In this document: piece after piece, positions 57,332-64,000 of the stretch
How the letters are laid out: every line of letters starts with the position of its first letter
How positions within the stretch are numbered: position 1 is the first letter of the stretch
Source of the DNA: Pseudomonas oryzicola
GTDB taxonomy: Bacteria > Pseudomonadota > Gammaproteobacteria > Pseudomonadales > Pseudomonadaceae
NCBI RefSeq assembly: GCF_014269185.2
Contig: NZ_JABWRZ020000001.1
Coordinates: 1,079,001 to 1,143,000 of the forward strand
DNA: 64,000 nucleotides
Reading direction: 5' to 3'
Notes under the pieces: generated by a model
Database searches by the model: none
What the model saw: the letters and a program-made list of their open reading frames with translations, nothing else
What the model was told of the DNA's origin: nothing
Program-made: the position numbers and the translations under genes

Positions 57332-57470
57332 GCTCTGTGTGCAAAGCCTTGATACTCGGTGATGCTGCGTTGAAAACAGCCTCGGAATGCTCATTTACAA
57401 CCCGTAAACTCCGCTTCCTCGGCTGTTTTCGCCTTGCCTGACCTTCGTCTCAAGACTTTTCACACATAGC
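57332..57470. mobile_element. MITE-like element with IS5-type ends
   Basis: The 139-base element has imperfect terminal inverted repeats: GCTCTGTGTGCAAAGCCTTG on the left and, reading the right end inward, GCTATGTGTGAAAAGTCTTG. Sub-terminal AAAACAGCC sequences also mirror each other. CTAG lies directly on both sides (57328-57331 and 57471-57474), the target duplication expected for IS5-group elements (YTAR). It encodes no protein. It sits between the nuclease remnant and the 3' end of the Lrp-type gene. Confidence 0.75.
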
Positions 57471-57483
57471 CTAGCTTGCTCCT

Positions 57484-57963
57484 TTATATATGTTTCTCCG
57501 ACACCGGTATCACCCTCCGCTCCTTCACTGCCTTGTAAGAAAAACTCGAATAGATCTCTTTCACCCCTGGCAAACGCTGTAGCACTTCGCGGGTGAACTC
57601 ACCAAACGACTCCAGATCCCGCGCCAGGATTTCCAGCAAAAAATCGTAGCGCCCGGAAATGTTGTGGCAGGCGACAATCTCTGGAATTTCCATCAGCCGC
57701 TGTTCGAACGCCAGTGCCATGTCCTTGGTGTGCGAATCCATCATGATGCTGACGAACGCGGTTACACCGAAGCCCAGTGACTTGGGCGAAAGGACCGCCT
57801 GGTAGCCAGTGATGTAGCCGTTATCTTCCAGCAGCTTTACTCGCCGCCAGCAGGGTGAGGTGGTCAGTGCCACCTGGTCGGCCAGTTCGGCAATGGTGAG
57901 ACGGGCGTTGTCCTGCAGAGCGGCGAGCAGGGCGCGGTCGGTACGGTCGAGGCTTGAAGGCAT
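57484..57963 (-). CDS. mdeR: Lrp/AsnC-family regulator of methionine gamma-lyase
   Basis: The 159-residue protein has an N-terminal helix-turn-helix (DRTDRALLAALQDNARLTIA, ALTTSPCWRRVKLLEDNGYI, residues 6-50) and a C-terminal RAM effector domain (about 65-150). It is divergent from the methionine gamma-lyase gene, the same arrangement as mdeR-mdeA of P. putida, where MdeR activates mdeA. AGGAGGG precedes the ATG. Confidence 0.85.
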   Translation of the reverse strand: MPSSLDRTDRALLAALQDNARLTIAELADQVALTTSPCWRRVKLLEDNGYITGYQAVLSPKSLGFGVTAFVSIMMDSHTKDMALAFEQRLMEIPEIVACHNISGRYDFLLEILARDLESFGEFTREVLQRLPGVKEIYSSFSYKAVKERRVIPVSEKHI

Positions 57964-58090
57964 TTTTTGCCCTCCTGATCCGGTAATAATTGTTTTTGTT
58001 CCAACAAGCGCACGGATGCGTGGGCCATTTTGGAAAAAATCGGGCAGCTCGGTGGCATAAGCTTATAGCAAACCACAAGAGGCTGTTGCC

Positions 58091-59287
58091 ATGCGCGGCT
58101 CCGATAACAACACCGGTTTTTCCACACGAGCCATTCATCATGGCTACGACCCGCTATCCCACGGTGGTGCCCTTGTGCCGCCGGTGTACCAGACTGCTAC
58201 CTACGCCTTCCCCAACGTCGAATACGGCGCTGCGTGTTTCGCCGGCGAACAACCGGGGCACTTCTACAGCCGCATCTCCAACCCCACCCTGGCCCTGCTC
58301 GAACAGCGCATGGCTTCGCTTGAAGGGGGCGAGGCGGGGTTGGCGTTGGCGTCGGGCATGGGCGCCATTACCTCGACCATCTGGACCCTGCTGCGGCCCG
58401 GCGACGAGCTGATCGTCGGGCGCACCTTGTACGGTTGCACCTTCGCCTTCCTGCACCATGGCATTGGCGAATTCGGGGTGAAGATCCGCCATGTCGACCT
58501 GAATGACGGCAAGGCCCTGAAGGCGGCGATCAACAGCAAGACGCGAATGATCTACTTCGAAACCCCGGCCAACCCCAACATGCAACTGGTGGATATTGCC
58601 GCGGTCGTCGAGGCTGTACGCGGGCACGACGTGCCGGTGGTGGTCGACAACACCTACTGCACGCCGTACCTGCAGCGGCCGCTGGAGCTGGGGGCTGATC
58701 TGGTGGTGCATTCGGCCACCAAGTACCTCAGTGGCCATGGCGATATCACCGCCGGCCTGGTGGTGGGGCGCAAGGCGCTGGTCGACCGCATCCGCCTGGA
58801 AGGCTTGAAGGACATGACCGGGGCAGTGCTGTCGCCACACGACGCCGCGCTGCTGATGCGTGGCATCAAGACCTTGGCGCTGCGCATGGACCGCCACTGT
58901 GCCAACGCTTTGCAGGTCGCGGAATTTCTCGAGCGGCAGCCGCAGGTGGAACTGATTCACTATCCGGGGTTGCCATCGTTTACCCAGTACGAACTGGCGC
59001 AGCGGCAGATGCGTTTGCCGGGCGGGATGATCGCCTTCGAGCTCAAGGGCGGTATCGAGGCGGGGCGGCGTTTCATGAATGCCTTGCAACTGTTTGCCCG
59101 GGCAGTGAGCCTGGGGGATGCCGAGTCGCTGGCGCAGCACCCGGCGAGCATGACGCACTCCAGTTATACCGCGAAGGAGCGGGCGCATCACGGGATCTCG
59201 GAGGGTCTGGTGCGGCTGTCGGTGGGGTTGGAGGATGTGGAGGACCTGCTGGCGGATGTCGAGCAGGCGTTGCGGGCCAGCAACTAG
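58091..59287 (+). CDS. mdeA: L-methionine gamma-lyase
   Basis: The 398-residue PLP enzyme breaks methionine into methanethiol, 2-oxobutyrate and ammonia. It aligns without gaps to P. putida MGL as I recall it: FYSRISNPTL, the MGL-specific cysteine in LYGCTFAF (Cys-116), the PLP lysine in SATKYLSGHGD (Lys-211), GLKDMTGAVLSPHDAALL with the Lys-240/Asp-241 pair, and MTHSSYT near the end. Cys-116 and Lys-Asp separate it from cystathionine gamma-synthases and lyases. Expression is probably controlled by the divergent MdeR. Confidence 0.93.
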   Translation: MRGSDNNTGFSTRAIHHGYDPLSHGGALVPPVYQTATYAFPNVEYGAACFAGEQPGHFYSRISNPTLALLEQRMASLEGGEAGLALASGMGAITSTIWTLLRPGDELIVGRTLYGCTFAFLHHGIGEFGVKIRHVDLNDGKALKAAINSKTRMIYFETPANPNMQLVDIAAVVEAVRGHDVPVVVDNTYCTPYLQRPLELGADLVVHSATKYLSGHGDITAGLVVGRKALVDRIRLEGLKDMTGAVLSPHDAALLMRGIKTLALRMDRHCANALQVAEFLERQPQVELIHYPGLPSFTQYELAQRQMRLPGGMIAFELKGGIEAGRRFMNALQLFARAVSLGDAESLAQHPASMTHSSYTAKERAHHGISEGLVRLSVGLEDVEDLLADVEQALRASN

Positions 59288-59293
59288 GTCACC

Positions 59294-59332
59294 TGGGCCG
59301 GCCTCTTCGCGGGCTTGGCGCGAAAGGGCCGG
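59294..59332. repeat. Degenerate REP unit
   Basis: GGGCCGGCCTCTTCGCGGGC and GCGCGAAAGGGCCGGC form an imperfect palindrome resembling the REP family, right after mdeA. Confidence 0.6.
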
Positions 59333-59348
59333 CGCATCCAGCCACAAA

Positions 59349-59370
59349 AAAGGCCTCTTGCGAGGCCTTT
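59349..59370. terminator. Bidirectional terminator mdeA / yhcB
   Basis: AAAGGCCTC-TTGC-GAGGCCTTT is a perfect 9-bp stem with an A-run before and T-rich sequence after, between convergent genes. Confidence 0.85.
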
Positions 59371-59385
59371 GTCATTTTCTGCAGA

Positions 59386-59820
59386 TCAGCGCTTGAGCCC
59401 GTAGCTCTCGTCGAGCATGCCCGGCGAGTTCGGCGCCTTCGGTGCGTAGTCACGCGGCACTTCGGCATCCTTCGGCGGGGTCAAACGGTCGCGCGGGCCT
59501 TGCGCTGCCTCGGAGTGCAGGGCTGCGAGCAAGCGTTGGCGAGTGACGTCGTCCAGGGCCAGGCTGTTGGCGCCTTCGGCCAGGTGGTCCTGCACGTCCT
59601 GATAGCTTTGGGTCAGTTTCTTGACCAGCACGGCAGTGCTGTTGAAATGAGTAACCACTTCGTTCTGATAGCTGTCGAAGCGCTTCTGGATATCATCCAG
59701 TTGACGTTGGGTGCTGCTCGGCGCTGCATTGGGCAGCAGGCGAGCGACGACGAAACCGACCACCACGCCGATGACCAGGGCCAGGGTCGGCAACAACCAA
59801 ACAAGGAGCGAGAGTTCCAC
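59386..59820 (-). CDS. yhcB: YhcB/DUF1043 inner-membrane protein
   Basis: The 144-residue protein has one N-terminal membrane helix (LLVWLLPTLALVIGVVVGFVVA), then a helical coiled-coil domain (SSTQRQLDDIQKRFDSYQNE, about 35-54; VLVKKLTQSYQDVQDHLAEG) and a disordered tail. This matches DUF1043 (E. coli YhcB, also called ZapG), linked to cell division and envelope integrity. The GTG start at 59820 has AGGAAGG upstream. Confidence 0.9.
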   Translation of the reverse strand: MELSLLVWLLPTLALVIGVVVGFVVARLLPNAAPSSTQRQLDDIQKRFDSYQNEVVTHFNSTAVLVKKLTQSYQDVQDHLAEGANSLALDDVTRQRLLAALHSEAAQGPRDRLTPPKDAEVPRDYAPKAPNSPGMLDESYGLKR

Positions 59821-59955
59821 GAGTCCTTCCTCTATAAACGGCTTTGCTTTACGTTAACGGCTCAGACCTGCGCTGTATACCGCGAGCGATCGCAAATCAG
59901 AACAGAATTCCTCACCTAGACGAATCGACCCCTTCCGAGGTCACGGAGTAGTGCC

Positions 59956-60591
59956 TTGCTTGTCCGCGAAACCCCTTTGTTCATCGATGGCCCCAGCGGC
60001 CAGCTGGAAGCCTTGTATCTGGATGTGGCCGATGCCCGTGGCGCGGTGCTGATCTGCCACCCCAACCCGGTCCAGGGCGGCACCATGCTCAACAAGGTGG
60101 TCTCGACCCTGCAACGCAGCGCCCGTGATGCCGGCTATGTGACCTTGCGTTTCAACTATCGGGGCGTCGGCCAGAGCGCTGGCAGCCATGACATGGGCGC
60201 TGGCGAGGTGGCCGATGCCGAGGCCGCTGCGGCCTGGCTGCGTGAAAAGCACCCGGGCCTGCCACTGGTGCTGATGGGCTTCTCGTTCGGAGGCTTCGTC
60301 GCCATCAGCCTGGCCGGCCGTCTGGAAGCCGCCGGGGTAACGCTGCAGCAGCTGTTCATGATCGCTCCGGCCGTGATGCGTCTGACGCCGGAATTTCCGC
60401 TGCCGCAGCAGTGCCCGATCACCGTGGTGCAGCCTGACGCCGACGAAGTCGTCGCGCCGCAGCTGGTTTACGAATGGTCCGACAGCCTGTCGCGCCCCCA
60501 TGAGCTGCTGAAAGTGGCAGAATGCGGACACTTCTTCCATGGCAAGCTGACCGATCTGAAGGATCTGCTGCTGCCGCGCCTTTCGAACTGA
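59956..60591 (+). CDS. Alpha/beta hydrolase (YheT/dienelactone-hydrolase-like)
   Basis: The 211-residue hydrolase shows [16 protein letters not shown] (about 35-50), [12 protein letters not shown], the nucleophile elbow GFSFGG (about 108) and a C-terminal histidine in CGHFFHGKL (about 192). The family hydrolyses small esters or lactones; its substrate is unknown. The start appears to be TTG at 59956, preceded by GGAG; no ATG is available in frame nearby. It is followed by trpS. Confidence 0.85.
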   Translation: MLVRETPLFIDGPSGQLEALYLDVADARGAVLICHPNPVQGGTMLNKVVSTLQRSARDAGYVTLRFNYRGVGQSAGSHDMGAGEVADAEAAAAWLREKHPGLPLVLMGFSFGGFVAISLAGRLEAAGVTLQQLFMIAPAVMRLTPEFPLPQQCPITVVQPDADEVVAPQLVYEWSDSLSRPHELLKVAECGHFFHGKLTDLKDLLLPRLSN

Positions 60592-60616
60592 GCCAAGCCT
60601 GAATAAGCGAACACCC

Positions 60617-61966
60617 ATGACCACGCGCATTCTTACCGGTATCACCACCACCGGCACTCCGCACCTGGGCAACTATGCCGGCGCCATCCGCCCGGCCATC
60701 CTTGCCAGCCAGCAGCCCGGTGTCGACTCGTTCTACTTCCTGGCTGACTACCACGCGCTGATCAAGTGCGACGACCCGCTGCGTATCCAGCGTTCGCGCC
60801 TGGAAATCGCCGCCACCTGGCTGGCCGGTGGTCTCGACCCGGACAAGGTGACCTTCTACCGCCAGTCCGACATCCCGGAAATCCCCGAACTGACCTGGCT
60901 GCTGACCTGTGTCAGCGCCAAAGGCCTGCTCAACCGCGCGCACGCCTACAAGGCGTCGGTGGACAAGAACCTGGAAAACGGCGAAGACCCGGATGCCGGC
61001 GTGACCATGGGCCTGTACAGCTACCCGGTGCTGATGGCTGCCGACATCCTGATGTTCAACGCCAACAAGGTGCCGGTCGGGCGTGACCAGATCCAGCACG
61101 TGGAAATGGCCCGCGACATCGGCCAGCGCTTCAACCACCTGTTCGGCCAGGGCAAGGACTTCTTCGCCCTGCCGGAAGCGGTGATCGAGGAGAGCGTGGC
61201 GACCCTGCCGGGCCTGGACGGGCGCAAGATGTCCAAGAGCTACGACAACACCATCCCGCTGTTCACCAGCGCCAAGGAAATGAAGGACGCCATTTCGCGC
61301 ATCGTCACCGACTCGCGCGCACCCGGCGAAGCGAAAGATCCCGACAACGCCCACCTGTTCACCCTGTACCAGGCCTTCTCGACGCCGGCGCAATGCGCCG
61401 AGTTCCGCGAGGAACTGCTGCAGGGCCTGGGCTGGGGTGAGGCCAAGCAGCGCCTGTTCCAGCTGCTGGACGGCCAGTTGGCGGAGAAGCGCGAGTACTA
61501 CCACCAGCTGATTGCCCGCCCGGCAGACCTGGAAGACATTCTGCTCGCCGGTGCCGCCAAGGCGCGCAAGATCGCCACGCCGTTCCTCGAGCAACTGCGC
61601 GAGGCCGTTGGCCTGCGTTCGTTCCGCGCCAATGTGCAAGCCAGCACCGAAGTGAAGAAAAAGGCCGCCAAGAGTGCGCGGTTCGTCAGCTTCCGCGATG
61701 AAGACGGCAGCTTCCGCTTCCGCCTGCTGGGCGCCGACGGTGAGCAACTGCTGCTGTCGCGCAGCTTCGCCGACGGCAAGAGCGCCGGCGCGGTGAGCAA
61801 GCAATTGCAGCAGGGTGGCGAGGCAGATGTGCGCGTAGAGGGCCTGGGCTTCGGTCTGTGGCTGAACGGCGAACAGGTCGCCGACGGGCCGCAGTTCGAC
61901 AACGCCGAGGCGCGTGATGCGGCTATCGAAAGCCTGCGTGTAGCGCTTCAGCCACCACAGGACTGA
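60617..61966 (+). CDS. trpS: Tryptophanyl-tRNA synthetase
   Basis: The 449-residue class I synthetase has the HIGH-type motif [10 protein letters not shown] (about 16) and KMSKS in [11 protein letters not shown] (about 204). A C-terminal extension of about 110 residues (about 340-449) with a basic segment and beta-strands makes it longer than E. coli TrpS; this longer form occurs in pseudomonads. It is essential for translation. A terminator follows. Confidence 0.95.
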   Translation: MTTRILTGITTTGTPHLGNYAGAIRPAILASQQPGVDSFYFLADYHALIKCDDPLRIQRSRLEIAATWLAGGLDPDKVTFYRQSDIPEIPELTWLLTCVSAKGLLNRAHAYKASVDKNLENGEDPDAGVTMGLYSYPVLMAADILMFNANKVPVGRDQIQHVEMARDIGQRFNHLFGQGKDFFALPEAVIEESVATLPGLDGRKMSKSYDNTIPLFTSAKEMKDAISRIVTDSRAPGEAKDPDNAHLFTLYQAFSTPAQCAEFREELLQGLGWGEAKQRLFQLLDGQLAEKREYYHQLIARPADLEDILLAGAAKARKIATPFLEQLREAVGLRSFRANVQASTEVKKKAAKSARFVSFRDEDGSFRFRLLGADGEQLLLSRSFADGKSAGAVSKQLQQGGEADVRVEGLGFGLWLNGEQVADGPQFDNAEARDAAIESLRVALQPPQD

Positions 61967-61998
61967 GGCATATTGACGCAAGTCTGATTGCCATTAAG

Positions 61999-62031
61999 CG
62001 GGCCTGTCGCTACAGTGACGGCCCGTTTTTT
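61999..62031 (+). terminator. Intrinsic terminator of trpS
   Basis: CGGGCC and GGCCCG form the outer stem, with partly pairing inner bases, followed by six T residues. Confidence 0.88.
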
Positions 62032-62050
62032 GTTGCCCCGCTAACGAATC

Positions 62051-63145
62051 ATGACGCCCCTAGAACGATATCAAGCAGATCTGAAACGTCCCGACTTCTT
62101 TCATGATGCGGCGCAGGAAACTGCGGTGCGTCACCTGCAGCGCCTGTACGACGACCTGGTGCACGCGCAGAACAACAAGCCGGGCGTGTTCGGCAAGCTG
62201 TTCGGCAGGAAGGAGCAGACCCCGGTCAAGGGCCTGTACTTCTGGGGTGGGGTGGGGCGCGGCAAGACCTACCTGGTCGATACCTTCTTCGAGGCGCTGC
62301 CGTTCAAGCAGAAGATGCGTACGCACTTCCACCGCTTCATGAAGCGTGTGCACGAGGAAATGAAAACCCTCAAGGGCGAGAAGAACCCGCTGACCATCAT
62401 TGCCAAACGCTTCAGCGAAGAAGCCAAGGTAATCTGCTTCGACGAGTTCTTCGTCTCGGACATTACCGACGCGATGATCCTCGGCACCTTGATGGAAGAG
62501 CTGTTCAAGAACGGCGTATCGCTGGTGGCGACCTCCAACATCGTGCCGGACGGCCTGTACAAGGATGGCCTGCAGCGCGCGCGCTTCCTGCCGGCCATCG
62601 CCATGATCAAGCAATACACCGACGTGGTGAACGTCGACAGCGGGGTCGACTATCGCCTGCGTCATCTGGAGCAGGCCGAACTGTACCACTACCCGCTCGA
62701 TGAGGCGGCGCACCAGAGCCTGCGCGCCAGCTTCAAGGCCTTGACCCCTGAGTGCACCCAGGCGGTCGAGAACGACGTGCTGATGATCGAGAATCGCCCG
62801 ATCCAGGCCCTGCTGACCTGTGACGACGTGGCCTGGTTCGACTTCCGCGCCTTGTGCGACGGCCCGCGTAGCCAGAACGACTACATCGAGCTGGGCAAGA
62901 TCTTCCATGCCGTGCTGCTGAGCAACGTGGAGCAGATGGGCGTCACTACCGACGACATCGCCCGCCGCTTCATCAACATGGTGGACGAGTTCTACGACCG
63001 CAACGTCAAGCTGATCATCTCGGCCGAAGTAGAGTTGAAGGACCTGTATACCGGCGGGCGCCTGGCCTTCGAGTTCCAGCGCACGTTGAGCCGGTTGCTG
63101 GAGATGCAGTCGCACGAATTCCTGGCGCGCGCGCACAAGCCGTAA
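62051..63145 (+). CDS. zapE: Cell-division ATPase ZapE (AFG1-like)
   Basis: The 364-residue AFG1-type AAA protein has Walker A WGGVGRGKTYLVD (about 68-80), Walker B VICFDEFFVSDITDA (about 128-142) and the arginine-finger region ATSNIVPDGLY (about 162). ZapE associates with the Z-ring in E. coli. The start is ATG 62051. The gene is monocistronic, between trpS's terminator and a hairpin. Confidence 0.94.
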   Translation: MTPLERYQADLKRPDFFHDAAQETAVRHLQRLYDDLVHAQNNKPGVFGKLFGRKEQTPVKGLYFWGGVGRGKTYLVDTFFEALPFKQKMRTHFHRFMKRVHEEMKTLKGEKNPLTIIAKRFSEEAKVICFDEFFVSDITDAMILGTLMEELFKNGVSLVATSNIVPDGLYKDGLQRARFLPAIAMIKQYTDVVNVDSGVDYRLRHLEQAELYHYPLDEAAHQSLRASFKALTPECTQAVENDVLMIENRPIQALLTCDDVAWFDFRALCDGPRSQNDYIELGKIFHAVLLSNVEQMGVTTDDIARRFINMVDEFYDRNVKLIISAEVELKDLYTGGRLAFEFQRTLSRLLEMQSHEFLARAHKP

Positions 63146-63149
63146 GATT

Positions 63150-63175
63150 CCAGGGGCCGCAAAGCGGCCCCCTGG
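63150..63175. terminator. Hairpin between zapE and the GlxA-type regulator
   Basis: CCAGGGGCCGC-AAA-GCGGCCCCCTGG is a near-perfect stem with one extra C. Its core (63153-63171) is identical to the hairpin at 51433-51451. It separates convergent genes. Confidence 0.7.
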
Positions 63176-63178
63176 CCC

Positions 63179-64000
63179 TCAAGCCTCCTGCATGAACTGC
63201 TGCCGATACTGGTTCGGCGACAACTCCGTGTGCTGGCGGAACAGCCGCGCAAAGAAACTGGCATCGTCATAGCCGACCTCATAGCTGATGGTCTTGATGC
63301 TCTTGCGCGTACTCGACAGCAAGCCCTTCGCCGTCTCGATCCGCAGCCGTTGCAGGTAATGCAGCGGCTTGTCGCCGGTCGCTCCCTGGAAGCGGCGCAT
63401 GAAGTTGCGGATGCTCATGCCGTGGTTGCGGGCCACGTCCTCGAAGCGGAACTTGTCGGCGAAGTGTTCCTCCAGCCAGTGCTGGATCTGCAGGATGATC
63501 AGGTCCTGATGCAGCTTCTGGCCGCCAAAGCCCATGCGCCCCGGGGTGTAGTTGCGCTGCACTTCGTAGAGGATGTCACGCGACACGGCGCGGGCCACGC
63601 TGGCGCCACAGAAGCGTTCGATCAGGTAGATGTACAGGTCGCAGGCCGAGGTGGTACCGCCGGCGCAATACAAATTGTCGGCGTCGGTCAGGTGCTTGTC
63701 CTGGTTCAGCCGGATCTTCGGGAAGCGCTCGGCAAAGCTGGCGAAGAAGCGCCAGTAGGTGGTTGCCTCCTTACCGTCGAGCAGGCCGGACTCGGCCAGC
63801 CAGAACACACCGCTGGCCTCGGCGCACAGCACCGCACCACGTGCATGCTGCTCGCGCAGCCATGGCAGCACCTGTGGATAACGCTGCAGCAGGTTGTCGA
63901 AGTCATCCCAGAAGGCCGGAAGGATGATCACATCGGCATCGTCCAGGCCACCGTCGACCGGCAGTTGCACATTGCTGAAGCTGTCCACGGGCTGGCCGTC
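63179..64000 (-). CDS. GlxA-type AraC-family regulator, N-terminus beyond the window
   Basis: The readable 274 residues contain a DJ-1/PfpI-like domain and a C-terminal AraC double helix-turn-helix (about the last 100 residues: FEDVARNHGMSIRNFMRRFQ and ISYEVGYDDASFFARLFRQH). The nucleophile-elbow region reads AVLCAEASGVFWLAESGLLDG. The frame stays open to the right edge. The family contains arginine- or choline-type regulators; the effector here is unknown. Confidence 0.88.
   Translation of the reverse strand, partial: DGQPVDSFSNVQLPVDGGLDDADVIILPAFWDDFDNLLQRYPQVLPWLREQHARGAVLCAEASGVFWLAESGLLDGKEATTYWRFFASFAERFPKIRLNQDKHLTDADNLYCAGGTTSACDLYIYLIERFCGASVARAVSRDILYEVQRNYTPGRMGFGGQKLHQDLIILQIQHWLEEHFADKFRFEDVARNHGMSIRNFMRRFQGATGDKPLHYLQRLRIETAKGLLSSTRKSIKTISYEVGYDDASFFARLFRQHTELSPNQYRQQFMQEA

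Noticed and set aside
59956..60591. Possible annotation of this hydrolase as a dienelactone hydrolase of aromatic degradation.
   Set aside because: The nucleophile is serine (GFSFGG), not the cysteine of true dienelactone hydrolases, and no catabolic genes are near.

Overview
The window looks like chromosomal DNA from a fluorescent Pseudomonas of the P. putida group. It is G+C-rich, carries Pseudomonas-type REP palindromes, and has a complete alginate operon, a P. putida-type methionine gamma-lyase with its Lrp-type regulator, fused cysNC, an aapJQMP amino-acid transporter and an AlgW-type protease. The species assignment rests on gene content and protein similarity recalled from memory, not on a database search.

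Layout. 1-3200: the tail of a TonB-dependent receptor, an AraC regulator, a DMT exporter and a 2-hydroxyacid dehydrogenase. 3200-15000: two tripartite drug or aromatic-compound efflux operons, each next to a LysR gene. One is a fusaric-acid/AaeB-type pump (4411-9190), the other an EmrAB-type pump (10938-15014); a universal stress protein gene lies between them. 15000-16500: a short-chain dehydrogenase and a small membrane protein. 16600-32740: the 12-gene alginate operon algD-8-44-K-E-G-X-L-I-J-F-A on the minus strand. A sigma-22 (AlgU)-type promoter lies about 440 bases upstream of algD, and a REP pair separates algL from algI. 32740-39490: an accessory-looking region divergent from algD. It encodes a small secreted protein, a cysteine-free protein of unknown function, and a four-gene tightly overlapping ABC export system (ATPase, MacB-like permease without its own ATPase, TolC-like channel, HlyD-like adaptor). 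39500-46900: yaaA, a polysaccharide deacetylase with degenerate metal-binding motifs, a PIN-PhoH protein, moaCDE, rhlB and an estB-like esterase. 47000-51430: aapJQMP behind a well-formed sigma-54 promoter. 51450-56610: algW, a NIF3-family gene, cysD and cysNC. 56610-57480: a small degraded island holding a colicin-E/pyocin-S type immunity gene, the C-terminal stub of its HNH nuclease, and a MITE with a CTAG target duplication. 57480-64000: mdeR/mdeA, yhcB, a hydrolase, trpS, zapE and a GlxA-type AraC regulator running off the edge.

How it fits together. The alginate operon and AlgW belong to one envelope-stress pathway: AlgW starts cleavage of the anti-sigma factor MucA, AlgU is released, and AlgU would read the algD promoter seen here. 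CysD/CysNC (sulfate activation) and MdeA (methionine breakdown) concern sulfur supply. The best candidates for something undescribed are the export cassette inserted between algD and yaaA (33667-39473) and the orphan bacteriocin nuclease tail with its immunity gene (56744-57207).
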